Shown: positions 24,201 through 39,913, counted from the first letter of the stretch. The stretch: DNA of 64,000 nucleotides from Branchiostoma floridae (GCF_000003815.2 NC_049988.1:5162299-5226298); one strand, 5' to 3'. A program made the numbers and translations. Notes: generated by a model from the sequence alone, not told the origin.

Positions 24201-25819
24201 GTCATGGTTAACTGACCCAAGAGACAGGCCTAAGGCTGAGACCTGATGTAATTATGATAAACCGTGCGATGTATGTGACAGGGGCATAGAAGATGAAGCG
24301 TGCTGACCTGAAGTAGATGAGGATCCCGGCGGCGACTGTGAGGGACACCAGGGACAGGGCGTACCCGACTGTGTAGATGATCTGCACCGTGTACAGGTCC
24401 GTCTGCGCGAGAAAGTGGCATTATAATACGCGGGTGCTTCAAAAAGTAATGCCATTGGTTCTATAACAGTTTCATTTTTTTACCGAATGAGTTGAAATTT
24501 GGCATAAAGGTAAAGACATATATCCTCTTCATATGGAAATATATCAAATTGTTTTCCAGATTTTTATCAGCAACTGAGTTGCCCTAAAGTATGATTTAAC
24601 CACGTGCCCAAAATCCACTAAACTGTTTCTCTATTGGTTTTATACAATGTCTAATAGACATTCTATAATGATGCTAACGTGATGCTGTTTCACTGTACTC
24701 GGTGCTTTCTTGCAATTTCTCATCAATATTGGGTAGGTAAGTGTAGTTTATCGCATGATCCAAAACGGTATAGGTTGCCTTTTGTGGTTCTTTGTTCGTA
24801 GACATAGAAAATAGAATTCTGCAGGATAAAAGACCTACCATGTCCTGCTTTTCTTCAGGAATGTAGCAGCCGCTGAATCTGTAGTCCTCGGTCTGGTTCA
24901 GATCGTTCATGATCCAGCTTCCGTTTCCACAGTACCGCTGCACCACCCCTGGAACGGACGGGTCACAATTAAGGTAAGGGCACAACCCTCCGTACGTGCA
25001 AATACGTGCTGTCTACGTGCCAAAACGTTGGCAACCTTTTGGTATCCGTAAGTGGTGAGTACTGCCTCCGTACGAAATCGACTGATTTCAGAGCATGCAG
25101 ACACGCCGTAAATCTTTACGTGAAGGCAAAACTTTGTGCGCCGTGCGTTGACGTACTCCCTCCCTGCTCTTGCCAGTCGTTCCCCACGTTTTCAGAAATA
25201 CGTGGCGGACGTGGCCTCCCCAAAAACGTACGGAAAAATTGCACGTACGATGGGTTGTGGCCTTAGCTTAAACCATTGCTTTAGTTTGCTCAATCCTTTC
25301 TCAAGTCTAGGACGCTAAGTTTGTTAGCGCCACGCAGATGTCAGGCGCTTAGAAGCTCAGACTACTTAAGACAAATGTCTACCTTCAGGAACACCACTTT
25401 CTCTATTAACCTCCTGAACGCTTTGAAAATGTGTATCTAAGTCTTTTAAGTGCAAATATAGTGCTTCAGCGAGGTGATCTAAAGTGTTTTAGTACATTGC
25501 AATTCAGCCCTAGGGCTACCACGATGCACATCGCGTATAGTACCGAATCAACCGTGTACCAAATCAACCAGTTCATAACTACATTAATTAAGTGTTACTT
25601 AATTGAAAGAAGATAAAGGTTAGTATCGTCTTACTGGAATGGTTAAAGAAGGCGATGTGCTCGGGACAAGGTAACGTCACGACTTGACCAGGTGCAGCAT
25701 CTGGCCAACAGGAACCGAGATAGTCAGGTCCGCCGGGACAGTAGCCTGTCACTGGAGAAACAAGATCAAACATTGGGACTTGATAAAGCGAACGTGTTAT
25801 TCCGAATTTATTAACACAC

Positions 25820-25876
<57 letters not shown>

Positions 25877-25878
25877 TA

Positions 25879-25926
<48 letters not shown>

Positions 25927-28900
25927 CACACACAAACAAACAAACACACATACACGCAATCACTTAAACATCTACACACACAGACACAAACAAACACCTA
26001 CACACAGATGTAGAACCAAGCCAACATATGATTGTATATCATTTCACAACACACCCCCTCACCCTTTAATGATTTCGTTTTCAATCCATCATTTTGTTGA
26101 AACCACCACCACCGGCCATGCTAGGGCCCCTCGCTCCCCAGGCGCTATGTCCCATAATATCCAATGTAACCGTCCCCTTGAAGGTACATCAGTTACTACA
26201 CTTACCATTGGGCAGAAAGGTTTCATTCATCTTCTTCAGACATTTCATGGTTTCCTGCTGTATCATCTCTATCAGCGACATGTGGTCAACCTCTGTCGCC
26301 GTCCTGTCTACCTGTGGAGTACAAATCACTGTTACTAGACTTGCATGTAAATAGGCTACACCGTGACTGTATTTGTACCCTGGTAACAGATGCAAGTTAA
26401 TGTTAGATAAAACTAGTGGACTGGCCTTGCTGTAGTGATTGCACAAAGTTATGTGGCCAAAGGACTATTGATACGGAGATGGGCGCCGCCCTATACACCA
26501 TGTTGTGCGGGAGGGTCGTGTGGACATCTTGTCCTTGGGGATCCATTCTGACTTCTCCGGATTCGATGTTAAAAACGAAAAACTCTGATGAAAAAAATGA
26601 CCTTTAAATGAGTTTGAAAGGTCTTTGACTTTTGTTCAGTAACATTTTGGTCCCAACATTGAAAATATACTTGATTGATCTAACTTACTATGTAGAAAAG
26701 GGTAGGAAAAGCGACTTTCTGTTTTACCCTAATCCTCCATGTGTAATTTTCGTTGTTTAGTATCCACCAAATGTCACTTCTTATATTTTGATTGATCATG
26801 AAACGGAATAGTACTCTATCAGAAGTGACCCAAGGCCAAACTTATAGCCAACGAGTAGCGACCATCGGGAGGAGAACAAAGCAAACAAGGGGCCGTGTCG
26901 TCCGTCGAACGTCGTAGGACATTTTTAGGACAAGTTATTTTTTGTTTAGTGTAAACCGGGCCAAGGCTGGACTCCAGGCTATATTGACCAAAGGAGGCCA
27001 TATCATGCGTTCTATTTTTAGCCAACGTTAAGGTCACTGCTAATGAGAACAACAGACAAGCCGCAGTCCGGCGCGAAACCGAGTCTGCTACTCGTCTGTC
27101 ATCTTTAGCTTTTAGAGTAATGTACCAGTGTGTATCAACCACTGGGGTGTTCGGTGTGCTCTGTAGGTAATTGAATATTTCTATTCAAGCGCTATTAGAA
27201 CATGATAAATGCAATGTCTATGATTGGGCCCGATTTTTAAAACTTGAAGCTGAAATCAACTCGGGACCCAGAGACATAGCATATGTAGAGTTACTGTTTC
27301 GTAACAAATAAAATAAACAGGCGCACAAACTGCACCCGAAACGTTAATCTCCTTGGCGGAGGTAATAAGAAGAGCAAAGAATTCCGTCCACGGAATAAAG
27401 AAATTTCGTTAGACTGAGACGGTAAGCTNNNNNNNNNNNNNNNNNNNNNNNNNNNNNNNNNNNNNNNNNNNNNNNNNNNNNNNNNNNNNNNNNNNNNNNN
27501 NNNNNNNNNNNNNNNNNNNNNNNNNNNNTGCCACCTAGACTGTGCGGACCCGGTCCAAAATTGAATCACAAAAATCCACACCGTGCAAGAATACACCTTA
27601 GGCACGCGGTGGGCATTAACGATCTAAAACGAGTTCAATGAGGCAAACAAAGAACTAATAATTTGCAGTTACTTAACAGAGCTTTACAATCCTCCCTTAA
27701 TGAAGACTTCTTCTTCTTTCAGTTAAGCCGTGTCGCGCTGACAGTCACCTTCAGCATGATAAAGATTACGCTGCCTATGAAGACGGTGGTCGCCATAGAC
27801 TTCCTGCAACTTATGATCCACTGCTCACCAAGTCACGTATGACTAAATAACATGACGTCACAGAAGCAGTGGACTGCCCAATTTTTGTGTTGGAAATCAC
27901 AGATTAACTTTTCCAGAAAAACTTTCACCGATTTGGTATTTGAGACCAGTGTTTTGGATACAGGGGAGCTTCTCACCGCTAAAATACGTCCATCCAGCCG
28001 TTTTGGGATTGGGTGTTTTTGGACGAATATATGAATAAGACCTTGATTGTACCGTGGACCTCGCGAATGAACATTTCGAAAGATTGAGAAAAAATTACAA
28101 CTCAGGTTTCCATCTATCACACATTCTACCTCTGTCTTTTACACACCACTCAGAGTCATCAAACGTAACGTTACTAATAAGTGAAAGCAGCAGAGGATAG
28201 CAGCGGAACAACCCGCTATCCATCTGCACACTTTGCTCGGTGTTCACTTAAAGCTAAGGGCACAACCCGCCGTACGTGCAATTTGTCCGTACGTTTTTTG
28301 GGAGGCCACGTCCGCCACGTATTTCTGAAAACGTTTATCTGTAGAGAGCAGGTGAGTCGCTTTTATCCTACTGACACGTACGGTGGGCGAATCCGCAGCC
28401 TGCACGTAAGTTCTACGGCGTGTCTGCGTGCTCCAAAATCCGTCGGATTCCCTACGAGTTCGTACGGGGGCGGTACTTACCACTTAAGGATACCAAAAGA
28501 TTGCCCACGTTTCGCGTTCGGCACGTAGACAGCACGTATTTGCACATACGGTGGGATGTGGCCTTAGCTTAACCTTGCCTTAAGCAGACCGTAAAGAAGA
28601 TTGCCAAATAATNNNNNNNNNNNNNNNNNNNNNNNNNNNNNNNNNNNNNNNNNNNNNNNNNNNNNNNNNNNNNNNNNNNNNNNNNNNNNNNNNNNNNNNN
28701 NNNNNNNNNNNNNNNNNNNNNNNNNNNNNNNNNNNNNNNNNNNNNNNNNNNNNNNNNNNNNNNNNNNNNNNNNNNNNNNNNNNNNNNNNNTCAGGGACCA
28801 GAATATGGACAGTAAGGCCTGGGTTTACCTTGTCGTAAAGAAGAAAGCCTGCTCACCGGGCTGCTAAAGCATAGATCGTGTAGATTATTTTTACATCAAA

Positions 28901-31900
28901 GTTAGCTTCCACCCAGGAGAGTTTTTGTTTCACATGATCCTAGGTGACATGACCGGTCTTTTCACTGGTCATGACCAAGAACATCATTATTCTACTGATG
29001 TTCCTGATATCGTTTGGGCCATAGCAAACAACAGTGTAAGGACACACTCACACCCACACACCTTCCCCAGGCAAACAAGAAATATAAAGCTGGAGAAACA
29101 GAAAACTTTTCAAAAACCATCCGAATGGAAGGGACCTTATGTGCTGGTATTTTAGGTCATGTTGATATGTTGACGTTCTCTTGGAACAATGATGCGAGCT
29201 TGCGAAGAAAAGAATACGTTTGGCCAAAAAATTGCCTTTACTTTGACATCTAAGTTCTAAGTTAAGTTGTCTGCGAAGGTTGAACAAATGGTTGAGTATG
29301 GTATACCAAACCATAAATCCTCCCTTTGTTTTACTTTTACATATTCTTCTATGATGGTGGAATCGACCTTGGAACTCTTTAACAGTATACGTTTTCTATA
29401 TTTTTATGCAACCTACGACTTATATTTTCTCGTTTTGCAGCTGCTTTCTATAATTCACAGCATGGTTATTTTTTTTAGAAATGACTAAAAATTGATGGGC
29501 TCGCAGATGCTATCTATATAATTTAACCAACATGGCCTAACGTTAAGAAAAATCCCGCCACATTACGGATCACAAGCACTCCACATTCTGCGCATCTCAG
29601 GGACTAAAGACGTGAAATAAAAATAATGCCAAGACTTAGCATGTGCCCAGTGCTTGTTCATAAGAACATAACAGCGATACATAAGAAAATAGCATTTTCA
29701 CGCTTCTTTTATTGGAAAGGCTGTTCACTCTTACCAAATATTTCAGAAGTTGAGTTTGTGTATCTATATATAGTGGGAACATGCCCAATTTGCCACTCAC
29801 GGCGGCGTTTTGTATACCCGAACTCTTAGGGACGCGGAGAGGTAACGTTTTCTTTCAGAAGTTTAGGAGAACATATTCTAGGTAGCAAACCTCGTAAGAA
29901 ATCGTGACAGAATTGCCGTAATATTTTGATTTATGCATTGGAATGATATATCATCACTGTGCCCTGGGCCCCGTGCGTACTTGAATTATAGACTGGGCAG
30001 CCTATATTTTTACTGACGAACGTACCTCTTGATTATTAGGACCCACTGCTAAGTACTAATGCATCTCCATCTAGTTGAGTTGCTGTTTCCGTCAAACCAT
30101 TTTCCACAGAAGAAGAGGAGTGATGCAGAGTTAATAGGGAAGGTTGGACTGTATGCTTGTACTGCGAATCCTCTTACATACATCCGACGGCAACACAAAA
30201 ATCGCTTTACATTTATCAATTTTAACAAGGTATGTTGTTAATAAACAACACCGTAGAAAATTCGAAAAGTTTCACAACTCGAGCGAAAGAAATGTGTATG
30301 AGGATAGATCAATAAGTCCTCGGCCTCACCAAGAAATGATAAGCACAACTCAAATTTCGAGGCACATCCTCGTAGTATGAAGCCTTTTATCAATATACGC
30401 CAAATTTCAAATCATTGCAGACATTACTTTCCAGGTAACGTATTTTTGAAAATCAGTAGGAAAGTGGCGAGAAAAACAAAGGTGAATTGTGATCAGACAC
30501 AATATAGATCAAGTCACCCATGCCGTAAATTCTTTATCACTACCAAAAGACATCGTCAAAATGTTTGATAATAATTCTCTTCCTATTTCAAGCAGAAAGA
30601 AATGTGTATCTGACTTTTAGCAGATCAAGTTGACGCGCTCAATTGGTCGCAGTTCAATTGTTAACGTTTTTTTCTCCCTTAACCTTATGTGAAAGAGAGA
30701 GCTAGTGTGTATTTATGCAGGTGTGTGTGTGTGTGTGTAGGAGTGCGTGTGTGAGTGCTTGTGAGAGAGAGCGAGCTAATGTGTATGTATGCAGGTGTGT
30801 GTGTGTGTGTAGGTGCACGTGTGTGAGTGCTTGTGTATGTGTGTGAGAGAGGGAGAGAGCTAATGTGTCTGTATACAGGTGTGTGTGTGTGTAGGAGTAC
30901 GTGTGTGAGTGCTTGTGTGTGTGTGAGAGAGAGCTAATGTGTCTGTATACAGGTGTGTGTGTGTAGGAGTACGTGTGTGAGTGCTTGTGTGTGTGATAGA
31001 GAGAGCTAATGTGTCTGTATACAGGTGTGTGTGTGTAGGAGTACGTGTGTGAGTGCTTGTGTGTGTGTGAGAGAGAGAGCTAATGTGTCTGTATACAGGT
31101 GTGTGTGTGTAGGAGTACGTGTGTGAGTGCTTGTGTGTGTGTGAGAGAGAGCTAATGTGTCTGTATACAGGTATGTGTGTGTAGGAGTACGTGTGTGAGT
31201 GCTTGTGTGTGTGATAGAGAGAGCTAATGTGTCTGTATACAGGTGTGTGTGTGTGTAGGAGTACGTGTGTGATCGAGTGCCTGTGTGTGTGAGAGAGAGC
31301 TAATGTGTCTGTATACAGGTATGTGTGTGTAGGAGTACGTGTGTGAGTGCAGGTGTGTGTGTGTGAGAGAGCTAGTGTGTATGTATGCAGGTGTGTGTGT
31401 GTGTAGGAGTACGTGTGTGAGAGAGAGAGAGAGCTAATGTGTATGTTTACAGGTGTGTGTGTGTATGAGTACGTGTGTGAGTGCTTGTGTGTGAGAGAGA
31501 GCTAGTGTGTATGTATGCAGGTGTGTTTGTGTGTAGGTGTACGTATACGTATACGCGCCGCGTGCCTGCAAAGCTGGTGTGTTACGCCGAACGGCGGTTA
31601 TACCGGCTATATAGATACAGACACGAATGATGAGCATGTTTGTGAATGTGTACTTGTGTTATATGCATGTGCGTATATGCGTTCGATTATGTCTATTTGT
31701 GTGAGAGTTACACCTTGCGCAACCGTACGAGTGACGTGCGTTGAAACATGCACCCTCCCTGCTTTTGCCATTCCTTCCCCATGTTTTCAGAAAAACGTGG
31801 CGGACGTGCCCTCCAAACAAAAAGAACCGCATGGACATCTAACACGTACGGGTTGTGCCCTTAGCTTTAGGGGTGATTTACACGGCTCGTGTCTTTTCCT

Positions 31901-32061
31901 GTCTGCCTGTCTTATTACCTGGTCTTCTGGGATTTCACCACCAGAGCCTTTAAGCTGTCCTTTACATTTTTCGCCGCCAGAGGACAATATAGGCAACTGG
32001 CGGCCTACGCTATTAAACTGGGCGGGCGGGCTAGCTACTCTCCCAGCACCGCAGAGACAGC

Positions 32062-32124
<63 letters not shown>

Positions 32125-32847
32125 CAGAGAGAGAGACAGAGTCTCAGAGCTCTTCACACAACAGTTTCTTGACAAGTCCCATCAAACAATGGCGACAGTG
32201 TTGACCAATGTTTATCCCCGTACCACGCACTTGTCACAGCGTGTAACAGTGCAGGCCGTGCGGCTGGCAGGGTTACCATCGCTGACATCTGCCATCGGGT
32301 AAATGTTATGGCAGCTCCATTATTCTCTATAGCTAAGGGCACAACGTGCAGGCAAAACTTTGTGTGCCGTGCATTGACGTACTCCCTCCCTGCTCTTGCC
32401 AGTTGTTCCCCACGTTTTCAGAAATACGTGGCGGACTTAGCCTCCCAAATTAACGTACTGACAAATGGAACATACGGAGGGCTGTGTCCTTAGCTTAAAA
32501 CACATGGCTGTTTTTATGATGACCACCTGGGCCTCTAAAAAAAGAACAGCCCAGACCTACTGGTCGGTCCAGTTCAAAGGAAGGACATCGGCTGATTGAT
32601 TTACATTAAGATGTATGGAGCGACCAGGAACAAAGTTCAACAATAACGGAAGGTGCATATTCCATTTTTAGGTTTTATGCTGTTGTGTTTTTTCCACACA
32701 TATACGCAGACACACGCGCGCGCATACACGCACACGCACCCCCCCCCACACACACACACGAACTCACCTTGTACCTCACTGACTTCCTGACTTCACACTG
32801 ACTTACTGACTTCACACTGATTTACTTCACACGCACATACAAATACG

Positions 32848-32902
<55 letters not shown>

Positions 32903-33047
32903 ACACACACACGCGCACGCACACACACACACACGCACACACACACACGCACACACGCACACACACGCACACACACACACACACAAACTCACCTTTTACC
33001 TCACACGCACACACACATACGCACGCGCGCGCGCGCGCACACACATA

Positions 33048-33081
<34 letters not shown>

Positions 33082-36000
33082 GCGCATTGTCTGTGTGCTG
33101 ACACGCTTTTAATTAGTGAATTCTGATTCCTATTTGTACAAGGCATGGTGAACGTTTCTGGGCGGAGTCTCTACCAGACTAACTACACTGGCTGTAGGGA
33201 TAATTAGCCTAGGAGAGTAAGGCCTCCTTCATTGTCCTGGAGGGGAAATATAACCTTAACCTCACTCTCCTGGCCATTTATTCCTTTTAGGATGTTCTTT
33301 CAATGCCACAATTTTACGACATGTATCCCCGTAGGAAGGACTGGTGGAGACCTGGACTTAGTAATGTAAGTAAGCACACAACGCCTCTGCGTTCTTGTTG
33401 AAAGGGTATGAACTCTGAAGGTATGTAAACATTTCCTCGTGACTCAAGGGAAATGTCAAAATCATTCTTCTCCAGTCGAGCATGGCGACTTGGATGTGTA
33501 CAAACACATCATTGGAATCTTTGGCATTACCAGCGTACATATGGCGTGTGTAACACACGTCACGATGTCGGTATGTAAAGTCACTGCAGTAAATCTTAGT
33601 ATTGTGATACTGACGTGCAACACAATGTCGTCTGATCCAGCAAAGGCCCACGGCCAGGGTAGGATGACCAAAGTCAAGCAATGTCAAAGTCAATAGTTGC
33701 CTCGGGTACAATGTAAGCCAGAATGATGTACATCATGCCGGGCATGAAGTAAATCAATCTCATACAGCACATGTAGATTTTAGGGTATACAATATTGTAA
33801 GAAGACTTAATGTGTTATGCCAGTTAATGCATCACACCTAACGTCTACTTGTCACAACTTTGTACAAAAAATAATTCACCTTTTTGATATACTGTAGATG
33901 CAGAAATGTTCGCGGTGGTTTTATGTTCGTAGTTTTCTCGAGGCAGTTTTACCGCAAAATTAAAACCGCTGTGAATATTTTCCATTTCAGTATGTGACTA
34001 CCGCGAACTTAAAACCACCGCGAACACTCCACTTTCCCGCTAAAGCGAAATTAAATCCCAGCGAACTTAAATGCATTTACAGTATTTCTCCACAAATATT
34101 GCAAATATGTCATCATTCGCATAGATGTAGACAGGCACCTTGAACACAGAACACAAACTTAAGGTAATACTATTTCATGAGTAGACAATTCTTATAGCGT
34201 ACAAATAGGCACACATTGCAGGGTGTTAAAATCTAACTTTAAATCCATGGTACTGATATACTTATATACCTTGTAGTTACCTTTGCCAAGAAGATAATGA
34301 TTTTGTTTCGCGATATGTGCGTGTTTCATGCTAGACAGGGATATGTGGAGATACTGGTGACACCTCTCAGAGGATGAACTGACCTGAACTGAACCATTCA
34401 CCTGTGTTCACCTGTGTTCCTCTGTCGACACGAAAGCGAAAAAAAGTAGATTCATAATTGCAACAAGATAAAATTACTTAGCGAAGGCATGGGCTCGTGT
34501 AATTCTGGTTACTATATTAAATCATAGTGATTATTGAATTTTGTGATACCTCACGAAGCCTTTGCACTTTTGTTGTGTCAATAAAGTTCGACGTTCGGCC
34601 GCTGTTACTTTACTTATCATGCCGATTCACGGCTAAACTATGGTTGGTCATCTATAGGTAACATTGACTTGGAATGTTTAGAGGAGCATTTCAATCCAGA
34701 AGTGGGTATCATAATTCCTCAGATAATAGACAGTTATGCTCGAATCAATTTGTTTGGCCACATCTACCATTATTTGAAGCGAACGAGTTCTTGTGTTCCC
34801 CTCGGGACTAGGAGTGGGTACGGTTTTTCTTGTTGGACCGGTCCGAAAAAACCGGACCTGAAAAATTAGGTGAACCGGATGTTGGACCGATTGAAAAATG
34901 AACAGATTATATTATCAGAAATCCACACGTTTTGGAGCCTACCGGTCGACGAAAATAACAAGAGCGAAGTAGAGAAGAGTCTATATTATTTTCTACCAAG
35001 TTTTACAGTCAATCGTACAGAGGCAGTTAGCCTTGTAGGATTTTAAAACGCCAGTGGGAGTCGAATACGCCATAAAACAAACTTCTTTGTAGTGAAATGG
35101 ACCATTGTTTTGAGTATCATACATTCACAAATTTTCACATACTGAATCAGGTTCAGGACCTGGACCTGATCCTCTAGACCTGAACCGGACCTGCACCTGA
35201 ATTTTCTGTACCGGTACCCACCCCTTCTCGGGACCCTTCCGATTGTGCACTGGTGGTCATGGAGGACGTGACTCTTACAATTGGAACAAGCACTGGTCGG
35301 TACTGGCATAGATTTCGATGCTATGGAGACGTTTTAGGATTACTGTCTTGAGTAGACTGACTGTGTGCGCACAAACGTCATCAAAACTGCCAGCCAACAC
35401 GTTTTAATTGTCATTTGTTGGTCAGTCTGTAGTATTTTGTCTATGTATACAAAGAAGCCTTTTAGATAGAAAAGTAGCCCATAAATTGTGGCCAAATCTC
35501 TGTATTCCAAGGGTCTCTAGTCTTCATAGTATTTGTGTACCTTCCTAAATGTTAGATAGTTACTCAACTGCTGTTGTTAGCTTAGAGACCCTGCCGTTAG
35601 AGATAAATTGTGCTCGACATTGACCTACTTTCAACTTCTTATATTTAAGTCCCCAAATGTCTATATCCCAAAAAGAGTCTTCAAACTTTTTGTCTCCCTA
35701 AATATGTGGTAGTCACCTAACTGCTTTGTCAAGCTTATCCCGACTACCGTTAGCGGGAAAGTATGACGAAAGTCGGCTATGCTGGCAAAATCATATATAG
35801 CGAAGTACATTAGAAGCCGGTCCGTATGGGGGTACTTGGATTTAGAAAAGCATTATTGTCGAAAAGACAAATGAGGTANNNNNNNNNNNNNNNNNNNNNN
35901 NNNNNNNNNNNNNNNNNNNNNNNNNNNNNNNNNNNNNNNNNNNNNNNNNNNNNNNNNNNNNNNNNNNNNNNNNNNNNNNNNNNNNNNNNNNNNNNNNNNN

Positions 36001-36986
36001 NNNNNNNNNNNNNNNNNNNNNNNNNNNNNNNNNNNNNNNNNNNNNNNNNNNNNNNNNNNNNNNNNNNNNNNNNNNNNNNNNNNNNNNNNNNNNNNNNNNN
36101 NNNNNNNNNNNNNNNNNNNNNNNNNNNNNNNNNNNNNNNNNNNNNNNNNNNNNNNNNNNNNNNNNNNNNNNNNNNNNNNNNNNNNNNNNNNNNNNNNNNN
36201 NNNNNNNNNNNNNNNNNNNNNNNNNNNNNNNNNNNNNNNNNNNNNNNNNNNNNNNNNNNNNNNNNNNNNNNNNNNNNNNNNNNNNNNNNNNNNNNNNNNN
36301 NNNNNNNNNNNNNNNNNNNNNNNNNNNNNNNNNNNNNNNNNNNNNNNNNNNNNNNNNNNNNNNNNNNNNNNNNNNNNNNNNNNNNNNNNNNNNNNNNNNN
36401 NNNNNNNNNNNNNNNNNNNNNNNNNNNNNNNNNNNNNNNNNNNNNNNNNNNNNNNNNNNNNNNNNNNNNNNNNNNNNNNNNNNNNNNNNNNNNNNNNNNN
36501 NNNNNNNNNNNNNNNNNCACAAGCAAGGGTCAAAATTTGGAGGGTAATGTAGTTCACAAGCGTATCTATATTATCAGTTAAATGTAAGGCGCCTTTTGAT
36601 TGGTCGCATCCTACATTGTGAAAGTTTGTTTAACCGGTACCCTTTCTAGTTTAAAGACATACTGTTCATCTTGTAAGTAGCGTTCTTTCTCAGTTTACAA
36701 AACATACTATACCACAGACTGTCTGTTTAACACTTATCTCACACCCTGTCAGCTTTGGGACATGTTGAACAGTACGTTTGACATGTTAGAAGGTGGCAAA
36801 ACGTACCTCAACTGGTCTAAATAATCTATTTAGACATCTATGTGTTCTACGTGTCGTATATGCTGTATGTGTGTCTGAGTGTTGGTGTATGTGTGTGCGT
36901 GTGTTTGTATGTATGTGTGTATGTGTACGCGTGTGTGCTTGTTTTCTACTGCGCGTTCGTGTTGTGTATGTGTGTATATATGAGTG

Positions 36987-37053
<67 letters not shown>

Positions 37054-39913
37054 ATATCTGTATGTGTATGTGTACCTGTGTGTACATGTAGCAAACGATT
37101 TCAATACATTAACCCTATTCAGACCTAGCATTTTTGGTATCAATCTGAGACGGGGATGGGACGGCTTTTTAGGCCAGTGTTTGAAACTCCTAAACCGCGT
37201 ATTATATGACCACTAAATCTCACAAGAATGATGTAAACGCCAAACATGAGGATTGTAATAAATTTGACGTAAAATGAATTCATTATGATGTCATCGAGGT
37301 GATTCACGGTATTGGCTGGAACCATTATAAAGGGTATTCCCAGAAAACTTCAAGGTTTGCAACATAAATGTAACAGCAAATGGACATAACAGAATAATAG
37401 TGCCTATTATGACTTTTGTTGTCAATAGCAACATCAATGACATAAAGTAACGTCATACATATTTAAGATACCAGTTTGCGTCCGCCAATTTAGGTCTGCC
37501 AACTTGAATTTTCAAAAATACATTATTTTTAGCAAACAATCGCAGAAGACAATAGACTAAAAACGTTCATTTAAACGTTGTTTGGTGAAGAAATAACAGG
37601 TAGTTACTAATTTTAAGGGATAATAAGATGTACTTTATCTAGTGAAATGATTCACTATGTTGAATGTTGGCCGATGACGATTAGCATAATGTATGCATCT
37701 TTGATTATGAAAAATAAACTTAATTATATTAGATTTATTCATGTAATTGAAAGAACAGTAATGTAGCAAGAAAACCTGAAAAATATATTGAGTCAATTTT
37801 TGTCAACGACCGGGTGCCATGGCAACACGAAACAATGGAAAACTGTCCAAAATTGTTGACAACTACATTTCAGGAAAAATCACAAAACTTGGTGGCTCTA
37901 CGTCGTTCAGGCAATATGCGACATAAAAAGACGCCTCAAAAGACGCCCCCGCCCTCCCCCGTCTAAATAGCACAGCTAAACATTACGCTTGTTAACTTAA
38001 TTGGTAATCTTGATCACTCCACCGTGGTACTTAATTGCCTTCTTTTGGTGTTTTGTTACTCTGTGACTGGAGGGTAACATCCGTCTACAGAGTATTGCAA
38101 TCCGTAATGTCTTCAATGTTCGCACCTATATCTCTATGTTCCGTTTGCCGCATTCGTGTTAGGTTTGTCTGTCTGGAATAATATTGTGTGCATAGATTCT
38201 GAGTTTTGTTCTGGATACAAAGATTTTGTTCTGGACTGACAAAAGTTATTTCTCGATGTGAAATTCGGTCTTTATTTTTGAATATGTTTTGAGTTTATCA
38301 AAACAGTTGGTTTTTTGCCGCCAGCCGGACAGGAACTTGTCTTTACGGTGGTCTTTGAACATGTTTCCAAAATAGTTGGCGCTAATGTTAGGGTTCAGCC
38401 AAATATTCTTTAGAGACGCTGATTTTGCTGTTGAAGCGTTCAGAATTGTGTTTTACCTTTGACAGTAATGGGTACGTTAGCTAGTTTTAGTACGGATTTT
38501 AAAAGGCGATGTGATGTGTTCTGTATGCGATATAAATACAATGTCACACACCACAGAAAACAACACAACCGACAGAGAAACCATAATTACGTCACAGAGT
38601 ACGTTACCTACAGTCACTTGTTTCTTTGTGGAACGTTTGTGGGGTTGGCGAAATTTAGCTGCACAACACGTCAAAAACAACACAGTACAACGGAACATGC
38701 ACACGGCATACACACACAGACACACAGAGACATGAATACATACGCCACCCACAAATACACACAAGCAACGTTGAACCACATGTAAACACATATTATGTCA
38801 AACTGCTCTTTCTACGATCAAGAAAGAAAAGAGCTGTTTGAAGAGGCCACCAAATTCCACCCAGACCGAAGTTCCTCACATTCACTGACAAAAAGAAAAC
38901 AGTTTCCTTCTTCATCACAAAACCCACACATAGATCNNNNNNNNNNNNNNNNNNNNNNNNNNNNNNNNNNNNNNNNNNNNNNNNNNNNNNNNNNNNNNNN
39001 NNNNNNNNNNNNNNNNNNNNNNNNNNNNNNNNNNNNTTCTGGAGTGGAATTCTGGAGTGGAATGCCCCTTCAAAGACATTCTAAATTTATAAAATAGAGT
39101 GACATCTTTCATTGAGGGGGTGGGGGTGGTTTCTTGTGTACAATGTCTCCTTCACTCAGATCAGGATTTCTATGCGCGAGAAGTGAACGAAGCAGTGTGA
39201 ATCAGAGCCCACCGTCCCACCTTGGGGATGGGGTGCAACATAGACTTTCTAATACTTATGACCCCCCTCCTGCAAAAGTAGTGTGCTTTTAACGTCACTG
39301 CTGGAGATAGAGGGGCCATTCATTCTGTGAAAAAGGTCGACGGAGTCGTCCGAAAATAATTCCGTATTTCTAATTTGGATGTGTCCCGTTTTGTGTGTTA
39401 CATTTGAACCCTAGCGTACTCATTAATGTAGGTCACAAGCAAAGTCACAAGCAAGGTCAAAATTTGGAGGGTAATGTAGGTCACAAGCGTATCTATATTA
39501 TCAGTTAAATGTAAGGCGCCTTTTGATTGGTCGCATCCTACAATGTGAAAGTTTGTTTAACCGGTACCCTTTCTAGTTTAAAGACATACTGTTCATCTTG
39601 TAAGTAGCGTTCCTTCTCAGTTTACAAAACATACTGTACCACAGACTGTCTGTTTAACACTTATCTCGCACCCTGTCAGCTTCGGGACATGTTGAACAGT
39701 ACGTTTGACATGTTAGAAGGCGGCAAAACGTACCTCAACTGGTCTAGATAATCTATTTAGACATCTATGTGTTCTACGTGTCGTATATGCTGTATGTGTG
39801 TCTGAGTGTTGGTGTATGTGTGTGCGTGTGTTTGTATGTATGTGTGTATGTGTACGCGTGTGTGCTTGTTTTCTACTGCGCGTTCGTGTTGTGTATGTGT
39901 GTATATATGAGTG

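Noticed and set aside
36786-37128. Long open frames of alternating H/T or C/V (also at 25.8, 32.8, 39.7, 61.7 and 62.4 kb)
   Set aside because: Translations of CA/TG dinucleotide tracts.
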